Shown: positions 41,861 to 50,265 of the stretch, piece after piece
Layout: every line of letters starts with the position of its first letter
Position numbering within the stretch: position 1 is the first letter of the stretch
DNA from: Streptomyces chryseus
GTDB lineage: Bacteria > Actinomycetota > Actinomycetes > Streptomycetales > Streptomycetaceae
NCBI RefSeq assembly: GCF_014650755.1
Contig: NZ_BMVO01000020.1
Coordinates: 1 to 64,000, forward strand
Length of the DNA stretch: 64,000 bases
Reading direction: 5' to 3'
Program-made: the position numbers and the translations under genes
The notes under the pieces: generated by a model
Seen by the model: the letters and a program-made list of their open reading frames with translations, nothing else
What the model was told of the DNA's origin: nothing
Databases searched by the model: none

Positions 41861-42661
41861 GTGGGGGCCCCTTTGGAAGCTCAGGAAGACGTTCCTGATC
41901 AGCAGGACCGGGAACGACAGGAACCGCCGGCTGTCCGGTCGCGCGCCCGTACGCCCCTGATCATCACTGCCGCAGCGGCGCTGGGAATCGTCGGCGGGCT
42001 GGCCGCGGGCTACACCGTCCAGGCCGACCGACCGCCCACGCCGCTGCCCGCGCTGGCGCAGGAGAACCTGGCGTACCCCGCCAAGTCCCTGCCCGGGGGC
42101 AAGGAGCCGGAGCCGTTGTCCGCCAAGGACGACCACCGGGTCAGGACGGACGGCGACCTGCGCAAGCTGCTCGTGCCGAAGCCCGCCGGGGCGCCTGACG
42201 CGGACGCGTCCGGCCTGAAGGACGGCTGGAAGGACATCGCCTCGTACGCCCTCGAGTTCGAGAGTCCGGACTACATGTTCGGCGACCTCGCGGACGCGGA
42301 CTTCCGCCGGATGGCGGCGGTCGCCTGGGAGCCCTCGGCACACCGGGAGGTGTACGTCCGGCTCGTCCAGTACCACCCCGGACCCGTGCACGGGGCCGCC
42401 GAGCATGCCGAGGGCCAGCAGGGCTACATGGACGGGAGCGAGGACGGGGCGGGCAACGCCGGCGACGCCCTCAAGGGCAGCGGTAACGGCCGCTACTGGC
42501 TCTACCCGGTCAAGAACACGGCCGGCTACCTGCCCCAGTACCGCGCCCGCGCACTCTTCCATCGCGGGGACGTCATGGTGGACATCGACATCTTTGACAC
42601 CAAGCGGATCAGCGAGCGCGACATCCGCGTGCTGGCCGAGCGGCAGCTGGAGCGCCTGTGA
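41861..42661 (+). CDS. Membrane-anchored extracytoplasmic protein, paralogue 1 of 3
   Basis: 266 residues. A short charged N-terminus precedes one helix (PLIITAAAALGIVGGLAAGY), then an outer domain containing AYPAKSLPGG and DLRKLLVPKPAGAP. The next two genes show the same plan and the same YPaxSLP and LLxPxPxGx elements, so the three look like divergent tandem paralogues. I know no function. The GTG start lies in a region with a poor ribosome site. The stop overlaps the next start by four bases. Confidence 0.75.
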   Translation: MGAPLEAQEDVPDQQDRERQEPPAVRSRARTPLIITAAAALGIVGGLAAGYTVQADRPPTPLPALAQENLAYPAKSLPGGKEPEPLSAKDDHRVRTDGDLRKLLVPKPAGAPDADASGLKDGWKDIASYALEFESPDYMFGDLADADFRRMAAVAWEPSAHREVYVRLVQYHPGPVHGAAEHAEGQQGYMDGSEDGAGNAGDALKGSGNGRYWLYPVKNTAGYLPQYRARALFHRGDVMVDIDIFDTKRISERDIRVLAERQLERL

Positions 42662-43434
42662 ACAAGACGCCTCTGAACAAGAACGTGACGCGTCGGCTGG
42701 TCGGCACGGTGCTGCCCGCCGTACTGGTCGTGGGCGCCCTCGTCGGCGGAGCGGCGTACACCGCCAACACCGTCGGCTCCGCCGACGTGACCGCTCCCAC
42801 CACGGTGTGGAAGGAGCCCAGTGGCAAGCCCGCGAAGGATCCGGCGGGCAACGTCGCCAGGGGCAAGGACTCGACCGAGCTCAGCAAGCTCCTGCTGCCC
42901 GTCCCTGAGACGTATCGCCTCGGCCCCGACATCGGTTCGTACGGCAACGACAGTGAGCTCAGCAGCGCACAGGCGGTCGCTCTTCTCAAGGAGCAGGGGC
43001 GCGGGATCTACGGGAAGAAGCGCCGGGAGTACGAGCGGGAAGTCGACAAGCTGGGCGTGCGGGGCATCGCCGTGCGGTCGTACACCTCGAACGCCGGTGA
43101 TCTCGTCATCCAGACCCAGATCGTCCGGATCAAAGACAGGAAGCAGGTCTACGAGCTGCACAAGTTCCGGATGGAGCTGCTCCGCTTCCTGGGCGTGCCC
43201 AAGGGCCCGAAGGTCGAGGGACACAAGAAGGCGTCCTGCGTCATGGCCGCGCCCACCGTCGGGTCCGGCGCCGCGAAGAAGCCGGAGCTCGACGGGATGT
43301 TCTGCATGGCATACGACCGCGAGCTGATGGTCAACATCACCGCGTCCGGCACCAAACCGTTCTCGAAGTCCGACGTCACCAGGCTGGTCAAGGACCAGCT
43401 CGACCACGTCGTGTCCCCGGGGGAGTACATATGA
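42658..43434 (+). CDS. Membrane-anchored extracytoplasmic protein, paralogue 2 of 3
   Basis: 258 residues. One N-terminal helix (RRLVGTVLPAVLVVGALVGGAAY) precedes an outer domain with STELSKLLLPVPETYRLGPDIG and later strands with Cys in KKASCVMAAP and DGMFCMAYD, which could pair. The GTG start overlaps the previous stop (GTGA) and the TGA overlaps the next ATG, so the three genes are translated as a unit. Confidence 0.75.
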   Translation: MNKTPLNKNVTRRLVGTVLPAVLVVGALVGGAAYTANTVGSADVTAPTTVWKEPSGKPAKDPAGNVARGKDSTELSKLLLPVPETYRLGPDIGSYGNDSELSSAQAVALLKEQGRGIYGKKRREYEREVDKLGVRGIAVRSYTSNAGDLVIQTQIVRIKDRKQVYELHKFRMELLRFLGVPKGPKVEGHKKASCVMAAPTVGSGAAKKPELDGMFCMAYDRELMVNITASGTKPFSKSDVTRLVKDQLDHVVSPGEYI

Positions 43435-44270
43435 CCGAGCAGCTCACGCCGTCCGCGGTCACGGACGAGGCGCCCCCCGCCCAGCAGGCCGCCGATGTCC
43501 CCGGCGTACCCAAGCCACGGCGGAAGGCGCTTCGGGCCGTCGCCCGGTGGGCCGCCGCCGTGATCGTGTGCGGCGGCATCGGGACCGGCACCGCCTTCGG
43601 TGTCGCGTCGATGGAACGTACGGACGTGCCCGGTCTGACGACACGGAGCGACGGCCGCTGGGACTACCCGGCGCTTTCCTTGCCCGCTCTGCCGGCCGGC
43701 TCCCCGCGCCCCTACAACGACGGCAACCGGGGAGAGATCCACCACGCCGACCCGCGCGAGCTGCTGCTGCCTCTCCCGGCCGGCGCCACGCAGGACAAGG
43801 AACTCGACGGCGGCTGGGTGACGCCCGAGCGGTTCGCGGAGGTGTACGAGAAGGACAAGCGCCGCGAGGTGCGGCTCGCGCTGGCGGACTACGCGGTACG
43901 CCATGTCGCCGCGCGCGGCTGGACCATGCCGGACGGCACCAGCTCACGGGTCTACCTTCTCCGGTTCAATTCCGTCGGCATCGCCGAGCGCTTCAAGGAC
44001 CATGTGCTCGTCGTCGGTGCCGACAGCGGCGTTCCGCTCGCCGGGTCGCCCACCCTGGAGCTCGACCCCGACTGGGCGAGCTCGGGCCTGGTCGAGAACA
44101 CCATGGCGTACCTCTTCGCCGAGGAGAAGCCGTACGACGGCGAGCAGACCCGGCTCGGGTACGTCCAGGCCGGCGACACGGTCGCGCTGCTCACGCACTC
44201 CAGGAAGGGCGGCGCCCCCGGTGTGCCCTTCCACCAGTCGGTGATCCTCCAGAACCAGCTGCTCGGCTGA
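43431..44270 (+). CDS. Membrane-anchored extracytoplasmic protein, paralogue 3 of 3
   Basis: 279 residues. A cytoplasmic N-terminus of about 40 residues and one helix (AVARWAAAVIVCGGIGTGTAFGV) precede an outer domain with DYPALSLPALPAG and RELLLPLPAGATQDKELDGGW. No Cys occurs in the outer part, unlike paralogue 2. No catalytic motif is visible in any of the three. Confidence 0.75.
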   Translation: MTEQLTPSAVTDEAPPAQQAADVPGVPKPRRKALRAVARWAAAVIVCGGIGTGTAFGVASMERTDVPGLTTRSDGRWDYPALSLPALPAGSPRPYNDGNRGEIHHADPRELLLPLPAGATQDKELDGGWVTPERFAEVYEKDKRREVRLALADYAVRHVAARGWTMPDGTSSRVYLLRFNSVGIAERFKDHVLVVGADSGVPLAGSPTLELDPDWASSGLVENTMAYLFAEEKPYDGEQTRLGYVQAGDTVALLTHSRKGGAPGVPFHQSVILQNQLLG

Positions 44271-44356
44271 AGCCCCCGGACGGCCGGGCCGGGTCCCGCC
44301 GACTAAGCTGGGGCCCGGCCCCCGTACTGCCCACCGCTCATGCAAGGAGCAACCCC

Positions 44357-44458
44357 GTGCTGACGATTTTCTTCGAGGCCCTGCTGGTTCTGGTCTGCGT
44401 CGGTGTTCTCGCCTTCGCCGGTCTGACCGTGAAGAAGCTCTACCAGGGTCAGCGCTAA
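44357..44458 (+). CDS. Tiny single-helix membrane peptide (33 residues)
   Basis: Reads MLTIFFEALLVLVCVGVLAFAG then TVKKLYQGQR: one transmembrane helix and a short basic tail. AAGGAG sits 7 bases before the GTG. A -10-like TAAGCT lies at about 44304-44309, so it probably has its own promoter. I believe similar peptides occur here in other Streptomyces. It may be a small regulator or a subunit of a membrane complex. Confidence 0.7.
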   Translation: MLTIFFEALLVLVCVGVLAFAGLTVKKLYQGQR

Positions 44459-44494
44459 CCCCACCCCTCCCCTCACAGATCGCCTGAGCAGCTC

Positions 44495-45058
44495 ATGATC
44501 GAGATCCCGTCCGACCTCCACCCGGACCTTGTCCCCCTCGTCTTCCTCCTCGGTAACTGGGAGGGTGCGGGCGTCTTCGACTTCCCTGGTGACGAGAAGG
44601 CCAACTTCGGCCAGGAAGTCACCTTCACCCACGACGGCCGGGACTTCCTCGAGTACGTCTCGCACACCTGGGTGCTCGACAGCGAGGGCAAGAAGGTCCG
44701 GCCGCTGGAGAGCGAGTCCGGCTACTGGCGCGTCGACAAGAACCGCAAGGTCGAGGTCGTCATGATCCGCGACCAGGGCGTCGTCGAGGTCTGGTACGGC
44801 GAGCTGGCCGACCAGAAGCCGCAGATCGACCTGGTCACGGACGCGGTGGCGCGGACCGCCGCCTCGGGGCCGTACACCGGTGGCAAGCGTCTCTACGGCT
44901 ACGTGAAGAGCGACCTGATGTGGGTCGGCGAGAAGGCCACCCCGGACGTCGAGCTCCGTCCGTACATGTCGGCGCACCTGAAGAAGGTCGTCGACCCGAG
45001 CGAGTGGGCGAAGGACCTCAAGGACCTGCCCGACGACGGCATCGCCTTCTTCAAGTAG
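44495..45058 (+). CDS. FABP/nitrobindin family protein (DUF1794)
   Basis: 187 residues, ten-strand beta-barrel of the nitrobindin type. Signatures: LLGNWEGAGVFDFP near the N-terminus (GxWxGxG), FLEYVSHTW, ESGYWRV and the C-terminal YMSAHLKKV with the candidate haem-ligand His. These proteins bind ferric haem and handle nitric oxide or peroxynitrite. It lies 46 bases before nur. Confidence 0.9.
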   Translation: MIEIPSDLHPDLVPLVFLLGNWEGAGVFDFPGDEKANFGQEVTFTHDGRDFLEYVSHTWVLDSEGKKVRPLESESGYWRVDKNRKVEVVMIRDQGVVEVWYGELADQKPQIDLVTDAVARTAASGPYTGGKRLYGYVKSDLMWVGEKATPDVELRPYMSAHLKKVVDPSEWAKDLKDLPDDGIAFFK

Positions 45059-45104
45059 GCCGTACGCATCTTCGGTCGCTCGCCGCGCTGCCTACACTGG
45101 GCAC

Positions 45105-45578
45105 GTGGTGAGCACCGACTGGAAAAGCGACCTGCGGCAGCGCGGCTACCGGCTGACCCCCCAGCGCCAGCTCGTCCTGGAGGCTGTGGACGCCCTGGAG
45201 CACGCGACACCGGACGACATCCTCGTCCAGGTGCGCAAAACCGCGTCCGGCGTGAACATCTCCACCGTGTACCGGACCCTGGAGCTCTTGGAGGAGCTGG
45301 GGCTGGTCAGCCACGCGCACCTGGGGCACGGGGCGCCGACGTACCACCTGGCGGACCGCCACCACCACATCCACCTGGTCTGCCGCGACTGCACGAATGT
45401 GATCGAGGCCGACATCGCGGTCGCCGCCGCCTTCACGGCCAAGCTGCGCGAGTCGTTCGGCTTCGAGACGGACATGAAGCACTTCGCGATCTTCGGGCGC
45501 TGTGAGAAGTGCGCCGCCCGGGCCGCGGCAGAGGCCCCCGCCGGCACTTCGGCGGAAGCCTCGACTACCGAGTCGTAG
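45105..45578 (+). CDS. nur: Nickel-responsive Fur-family regulator Nur
   Basis: 157 residues. The winged helix is YRLTPQRQLVLEAVDALEHATPDDIL...GVNISTVYRTLELLEELGLV. His70, His72 and His126 match the Ni site and His33, His86, His88 and His90 the M site that I recall for S. coelicolor Nur. Cys93/Cys96 and Cys133/Cys136 could form a structural zinc site. With nickel it represses Ni uptake and the Fe superoxide dismutase. A -10-like TACACT ends 6 bases before GTG 45105 and no ribosome site is visible, so the mRNA may be leaderless. Confidence 0.93.
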   Translation: MVSTDWKSDLRQRGYRLTPQRQLVLEAVDALEHATPDDILVQVRKTASGVNISTVYRTLELLEELGLVSHAHLGHGAPTYHLADRHHHIHLVCRDCTNVIEADIAVAAAFTAKLRESFGFETDMKHFAIFGRCEKCAARAAAEAPAGTSAEASTTES

Positions 45579-45588
45579 GCTTGCCGCT

Positions 45589-46554
45589 ATGAAGAGCCCC
45601 CTGTTGTCCCTGCCCGGCGCCGTCCCCGCCGAAGGGCGCGACGAAGGCGTCGCCGCGCACTACGGAGACCTGTTCCGCGAGCAGCGCGCGCTCGCCGACG
45701 GCACCGGTTTCGTCGACCTCTCGCACCGCGGCGTCGTCACCGTCACCGGCGACGACCGGCTGAGCTGGCTGCACCTGTTGCTCACGCAGCACGTCAGCGA
45801 TCTCCCGGCGGGGCAGGCCACCGAGGCGCTGATCCTCACCGCGCACGGTCACGTCGAGCACGCGATGTACCTGGTCGACGACGGCGAGACGACGTGGATG
45901 CACGTCGAACCCGGCACGCAGGGCGATCTGCTCGCGTACCTGGAGTCGATGAAGTTCTTCTACCGGGTCGAGACCGCCGACCGGACCGAGGACATCGCGG
46001 TCGTCCACCTCCCGGCCGGCTCGATCGCCGACGTGCCCGAGGGCGCGGTCGTACGGGAGACCTCGCACGGCCGTGATCTCTTCCTGCCGCGCGCCGGGCT
46101 GGAGTCGTACGCCGCGGCGCACGGCCCGGCGGCCGGGATCCTCGCGTACGAGGCCCTGCGCGTCGAGGCGCACCGGCCGCGCCTCGGCTTCGAGACCGAC
46201 CACCGCACCATCCCGCACGAGCTGGGGTGGATCGGCAGCGCCGTACACCTGCAGAAGGGCTGCTACCGGGGCCAGGAGACCGTAGCCCGCGTCCAGAACC
46301 TGGGGAAGCCGCCGCGGCGGCTCGTCTTCCTGCACCTGGACGGCAGCGACGTGCTGCTGCCCGGGCCGGGCACCCCGGTGCGGCTGGCGGCGGAAGGCGA
46401 GGAGGGCCGCCAGCTCGGGTTCGTCACGACGTCGGCCCGCCACCACGAGCTGGGGCCGATCGCGCTCGCGCTGGTCAAGCGCAATGTGCCGGTGGACGCC
46501 GAGCTGGTGGCGGGGAACACGGCGGCGGCGCAGGAAGTCGTCGTAGAGCCGTAG
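45589..46554 (+). CDS. ygfZ: Folate-binding YgfZ-like protein
   Basis: 321 residues, GcvT-like fold. The family signature KGCYRGQETVARVQN is present, and RLSWLHLLLTQHVSDLPAG begins the N-terminal domain. YgfZ/IBA57 proteins help mature or repair Fe-S enzymes with tetrahydrofolate. A -10-like TAGGCT ends 7 bases before the ATG, and the ATG follows nur by 10 bases. The stop lies inside an 8-bp tandem repeat. Confidence 0.92.
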   Translation: MKSPLLSLPGAVPAEGRDEGVAAHYGDLFREQRALADGTGFVDLSHRGVVTVTGDDRLSWLHLLLTQHVSDLPAGQATEALILTAHGHVEHAMYLVDDGETTWMHVEPGTQGDLLAYLESMKFFYRVETADRTEDIAVVHLPAGSIADVPEGAVVRETSHGRDLFLPRAGLESYAAAHGPAAGILAYEALRVEAHRPRLGFETDHRTIPHELGWIGSAVHLQKGCYRGQETVARVQNLGKPPRRLVFLHLDGSDVLLPGPGTPVRLAAEGEEGRQLGFVTTSARHHELGPIALALVKRNVPVDAELVAGNTAAAQEVVVEP

Positions 46555-46569
46555 AGCCGTAGAGCCGTA
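46543..46569. repeat. 8-bp tandem repeat GTAGAGCC at the ygfZ stop
   Basis: GTAGAGCC repeated three times from 46543, ending GTAGGGGCC. Because the unit is 8 bases, the TAGs it carries fall in all three frames, so slippage would change only the last residues. Confidence 0.8.
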
Positions 46570-46615
46570 GGGGCCGGCCGGGCCGGCCCGGGCCGGTCCT
46601 CCGCCTCTCGCCGGC

Positions 46616-47041
46616 TCAGACCTCGATCAGGACCGTGAACGGGCCGTCGTTCGTGAGGGAGACCCGCATCTGGGCTCCGAAGCGGCCCGTCTCCACCCGC
46701 GCGCCCAGCGCGCGCAGTTGCGCGACGACCTCGTCCACCAGGGGTTCGGCGATCTCGCCGGGTGCCGCGGCGTTCCAGGTGGGGCGGCGGCCCTTGCGGG
46801 CGTCCCCGTAGAGGGTGAACTGTGAAATGACCAGAAGTGGCGCATTCGCATCGGAGCAGGACTTCTCACCCGCAAGGATCCGAACCGACCACAGCTTCCG
46901 GGCGAGCTGTGCGGCCTTGTCCGTTGTGTCCTCGTGGGTCACTCCCACCAGCACACACAGTCCCTCGCCCACGATTTCGCCGACCGTTTGTCCGGCCACG
47001 ACGACGCTCGCGCCGTCGACCCTCTGCACCACTGCACGCAT
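46616..47041 (-). CDS. dtd: D-aminoacyl-tRNA deacylase Dtd
   Basis: 141 residues. It starts MRAVVQRVDGASVVVAGQTVGEI, carries the active-site strand ISQFTLYGDARKGRRP and ends with the cross-dimer Gly-cisPro element NDGPFTVLIEV (usually GPVT). It removes D-amino acids wrongly attached to tRNA. It is convergent with ygfZ and divergent from rsiG. Confidence 0.93.
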   Translation of the reverse strand: MRAVVQRVDGASVVVAGQTVGEIVGEGLCVLVGVTHEDTTDKAAQLARKLWSVRILAGEKSCSDANAPLLVISQFTLYGDARKGRRPTWNAAAPGEIAEPLVDEVVAQLRALGARVETGRFGAQMRVSLTNDGPFTVLIEV

Positions 47042-47160
47042 GCGGCCCAATCTATCCGGGGCTGAACGGGCGTAGAGCGCCTGCGTCACCGCCGTCAGGA
47101 GTGGCACGATGCACGGAGGCGGTGCGCGCCCCGCACCGGTCGAGGGGACGGAACACACCC

Positions 47161-47787
47161 ATGAGCACATCTGGCGCCGGGCAGCCGCCCGGGCCCGTAC
47201 CGATGCCGATGATCCAGATGACGTCTTCCGCCTCCGCGGCGCGACCACCCGCGCAGCGGACCGGCGACGGCATGGGCGGTGGCGGCCTGCCGGTGCCCGA
47301 GCGCGGGAAGAGAAGCGATCTCGGCGCGCTGCGGCTGCCCGAGCTGCGCGGTCTGCGCCGTGACTCGCAGCGCGACGAGGCGGACCTCAGCTATGTGCGG
47401 CGTCTGCTGCACGGGCGGATCGACATTCTGCGGGCCGAGCTGGCACGGCGTACGGGGCCGGAGTCCCCTGTCGTCGAACGCCTCTCGGAGATCCTCGCGG
47501 ACGCCCCTTCGCGCCACCGCTCCTCCGCCCGGCACGTGACGATGTCCACGCCGCAGAGCGAGGAGTTCCGGCTGCTGGCGGCCGAGATGCTGGCCGACGT
47601 GGAGCTGTCGGACCTGGCCGCCCGTACCGACGAGGAACTGCACGCGGCGATGGGGCGGCTGGTCCGGTACGAGCAGCAGGTCTCGCGGCGCCGGCAGCAG
47701 CTCCAGCGGACGGCGGACGATTGCAGCGCGGAGATTGCCCGCAGGTACCGTGATGGGGAAGCACAAGTAGACGACCTGCTGACCTGA
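47161..47787 (+). CDS. rsiG: Anti-sigma factor RsiG (c-di-GMP-dependent)
   Basis: 208 residues: a disordered N-terminus of about 55, then a long antiparallel helical hairpin. Two c-di-GMP motifs E-x3-S-x2-R-x3-Q-x3-D are readable: the second is perfect (E171, S175, R178, Q182, D186); the first has His in the Gln place (E73, S77, R80, H84, D88). RsiG bound to c-di-GMP holds sigma WhiG and blocks spore formation genes. The assignment is from these motifs and the gene's position. Confidence 0.92.
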   Translation: MSTSGAGQPPGPVPMPMIQMTSSASAARPPAQRTGDGMGGGGLPVPERGKRSDLGALRLPELRGLRRDSQRDEADLSYVRRLLHGRIDILRAELARRTGPESPVVERLSEILADAPSRHRSSARHVTMSTPQSEEFRLLAAEMLADVELSDLAARTDEELHAAMGRLVRYEQQVSRRRQQLQRTADDCSAEIARRYRDGEAQVDDLLT

Positions 47788-47843
47788 GGCCGCGATCCGG
47801 CCTTGCGGGAGCCTGGTCCTGTACCCGTTCCCGGAAGGTCGAG

Positions 47844-48818
47844 ATGTCCTCCAGCACCGCCGCCGCCGTGTCCCCGGTCATATCCCCGGTCCTCGCGGAA
47901 GTCGTCCGTTCCGGTTTCGTCGAGGGCCTGCACCGGGGATCGCTGGTCGTCCTGGCGGCGGACGGCAGCGTCGAACTGGCGATCGGGGACCCGTACGCCC
48001 CGGTCTTCCCCCGCTCCAGCAACAAGCCGATGCAGGCGGCGGCCATCCTGCGCGCCGGGCTCGACCTGTCGGGCGAACGGCTGGCGCTGGCGGCCGCGAG
48101 CCACTCGGGGGAGCGGTTCCAGCTCGATCTCGTACGGAAGATGCTGGCCGACGCCGGGCTCACGGAGGCGGACCTCCAGACCCCGCCGGACCTGCCGCTG
48201 GACCCGGTGGAGGCCGAGTCGTACCTCGCGGCGGGCGGGGTGCGCGAGCGGCTCACCATGAACTGCTCGGGCAAGCACGCCGCGATGCTGGCGGTCTGCG
48301 GACTGAACGGCTGGGACGCCGCCTCGTACCTGGACCCCGCGCATCCGCTGCAGCAGCTCGTGCTGCGGGTGGTCGAGGAGGCCAGTGGCGAGCGCGTCGC
48401 GGCGGTCGGTACGGACGGGTGCGGGGCGCCGCTGATGGGGATCAGCCTGGTGGGGCTGGCGACGGCCTTCCGCCACTTCGTGCTGGCCGAGCCGGGCACG
48501 GCCGAGCGCCGCGTCGCGGACGCCATGCGCGCGCACCCGGAGTACGTCGCCGGTACGCGCCGCCCCGACACCTGGCTGATGCGGGAGGTGCCGGGCGTGC
48601 TGTCCAAGATGGGCGCCGAGGCGGTCCAGGCGGTGGCGCTGGCGGACGGCCGCGCCCTCGCGTTCAAGGTCGACGACGGCGCCACGCGCGCGCTGGGCCC
48701 GGTGCTGGCGCGGGCGCTGCGGCGGCTCGGCGTGGACGCTCCCGTGGTGGAGCGGATCGGCCGCTCGCCGCTGACGGGCGGGGCGGCCGAGGTCGGGGAG
48801 ATACGGGCGGCGTTCTGA
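47844..48818 (+). CDS. Asparaginase (Asparaginase_II, rhizobial type)
   Basis: 324 residues. Catalytic and metal-type motifs of the PF06089 family are visible: FPRSSNKPMQAAAIL (Ser-Ser-x-Lys), AAASHSGERFQL, MNCSGKHAAMLAVC (Cys and Lys) and TDGCGAPLMG (Cys). It should hydrolyse L-asparagine to aspartate and ammonia in the cytoplasm; no signal peptide is seen. GGAAGG precedes the ATG. It starts 56 bases after rsiG. Confidence 0.9.
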   Translation: MSSSTAAAVSPVISPVLAEVVRSGFVEGLHRGSLVVLAADGSVELAIGDPYAPVFPRSSNKPMQAAAILRAGLDLSGERLALAAASHSGERFQLDLVRKMLADAGLTEADLQTPPDLPLDPVEAESYLAAGGVRERLTMNCSGKHAAMLAVCGLNGWDAASYLDPAHPLQQLVLRVVEEASGERVAAVGTDGCGAPLMGISLVGLATAFRHFVLAEPGTAERRVADAMRAHPEYVAGTRRPDTWLMREVPGVLSKMGAEAVQAVALADGRALAFKVDDGATRALGPVLARALRRLGVDAPVVERIGRSPLTGGAAEVGEIRAAF

Positions 48819-48935
48819 GTACGGGGCGCCGCTGGGGGGAGCCCTTCCGCTGGCGGTGACCGGCACCGCCGTGGCAGCCGCCCGGGGCGGGAAATCTTCG
48901 CGACAGGCCACGGGCGGTGTGCCTAGCGTGGGCGC

Positions 48936-50180
48936 ATGAGTGTCGACGTCCGTACGGTCACCGAGTCCGAGTTCCCCGACTGGCTCCGCGCCCTCGCCAC
49001 CGGCTTCCTGCGCCCGCCCGTCTTCCCGCCCGAGGAAGTGGCGGAGCGGCTGCCGCACCTGCACTCCCCGCGCATGCGGGGCGCGTTCGACGACGGGCGC
49101 TGTGTGGCGACGTACCGCTCCTTCGCGCAGGAACTCACCGTGCCGGGCGGTGCGACGGTCGCGGCCTGCGCCGTGTCGCAGGTGACCGTCTCACCGACGC
49201 ACCGCCGCCGGGGCCTGCTCACCCGGATGATCGGCGCCGACCTCGCGGAGGCGAAGGAACGCGGCGACGTACTGGCGACGCTCGTCGCCGCCGAGTACCC
49301 GATCTACGGGCGGTACGGGTTCGGGCCCGCCGCCTCGGTCGCCGAGTGGGAGATCGACGTACCCCGCACCGGGCTCGACGCGCGCTGGGCGGGACCCGGC
49401 GACGGGGGCCGGATCGATCTGGTCGACGGGGCCGACGTACGCAAGCTCGGGCCCGAGCTGCACGAGCGCTTCCGGGCGAGGCAGCACGGCGCGATCGACC
49501 GGTCCGAGCGCTGGTGGCAGCTCAACACGGGCCAGGTGGTGACATCGGTCGAGCCCTGGACCGAGCCGTTCTACGCCGTCCACCGCTCGGCGCGGGGCGA
49601 GGTGGAAGGGCTGCTGGTCTACCGGGCCGACGAGAAGTGGGGCGACGGGAAGCAGCCGCTCAACACGGCGACCGTACGCGACCTGATCGCGGTGTCGCCG
49701 GCGGCGGAGCGCGCGCTGTGGCACTTCGTCTGTGCGGTGGACTGGATCACGACGGTACGGACCGGGTACCGCGCCGGCGACGATCTGCTCCCCCACCTGC
49801 TCCCGGACCCCCGGGCTGCCAGGATCCTGACGCAGGCGGACTACCTGTGGGTGCGGCTGCTGGACGTCGTACGGGCCCTGGAGGCTCGCGCGTACGCCGT
49901 GCCCGCCTCGCTCGTCCTGGAGGTGCACGACGCGGCGGGGCACGCCGGCGGCCGGTTCCGGCTGGACGCCTCGCCGGACGGAGCGGTGTGCGCCCCGTCC
50001 TCGGAGTCGCCCGATCTGACGCTGGACGTAAGGGAGTTGGGGGCGCTGTACCTGGGCGAGGAGTCGGCGGTACGGCTGGCGGCGCTCGGCCGGATCACGG
50101 AGGAGTCGACGGGCGCCGCCGCCGTCGCCGACGCCCTGTTCCGCACGCCGAGGCGCCCGTGGTGCCCTGACCTCTTCTGA
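48936..50180 (+). CDS. Eis-like GNAT acetyltransferase
   Basis: 414 residues, three-part Eis layout. The N-terminal GNAT half has VSQVTVSPTHRRRGLLTRMIGADLAEAKERGDVLATLVAAEYPIYGRYGFG. A second GNAT-like middle domain (about 150-290) and a C-terminal sterol-carrier-like domain with the typical aromatic carboxyl end (CPDLF) follow. Relatives acetylate many amines including aminoglycosides; the real substrate is unknown. A -10-like TAGCGT ends 6 bases before the ATG, so the mRNA is possibly leaderless. Confidence 0.92.
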   Translation: MSVDVRTVTESEFPDWLRALATGFLRPPVFPPEEVAERLPHLHSPRMRGAFDDGRCVATYRSFAQELTVPGGATVAACAVSQVTVSPTHRRRGLLTRMIGADLAEAKERGDVLATLVAAEYPIYGRYGFGPAASVAEWEIDVPRTGLDARWAGPGDGGRIDLVDGADVRKLGPELHERFRARQHGAIDRSERWWQLNTGQVVTSVEPWTEPFYAVHRSARGEVEGLLVYRADEKWGDGKQPLNTATVRDLIAVSPAAERALWHFVCAVDWITTVRTGYRAGDDLLPHLLPDPRAARILTQADYLWVRLLDVVRALEARAYAVPASLVLEVHDAAGHAGGRFRLDASPDGAVCAPSSESPDLTLDVRELGALYLGEESAVRLAALGRITEESTGAAAVADALFRTPRRPWCPDLF

Positions 50181-50265
50181 GCGGCGGCCGCCCGTCACCC
50201 GGGCGTTCACGCCAGGGGGCCGACGCGCTCTGGAACACCGGCGCGCCGGCCCCGACACTCTCCTC

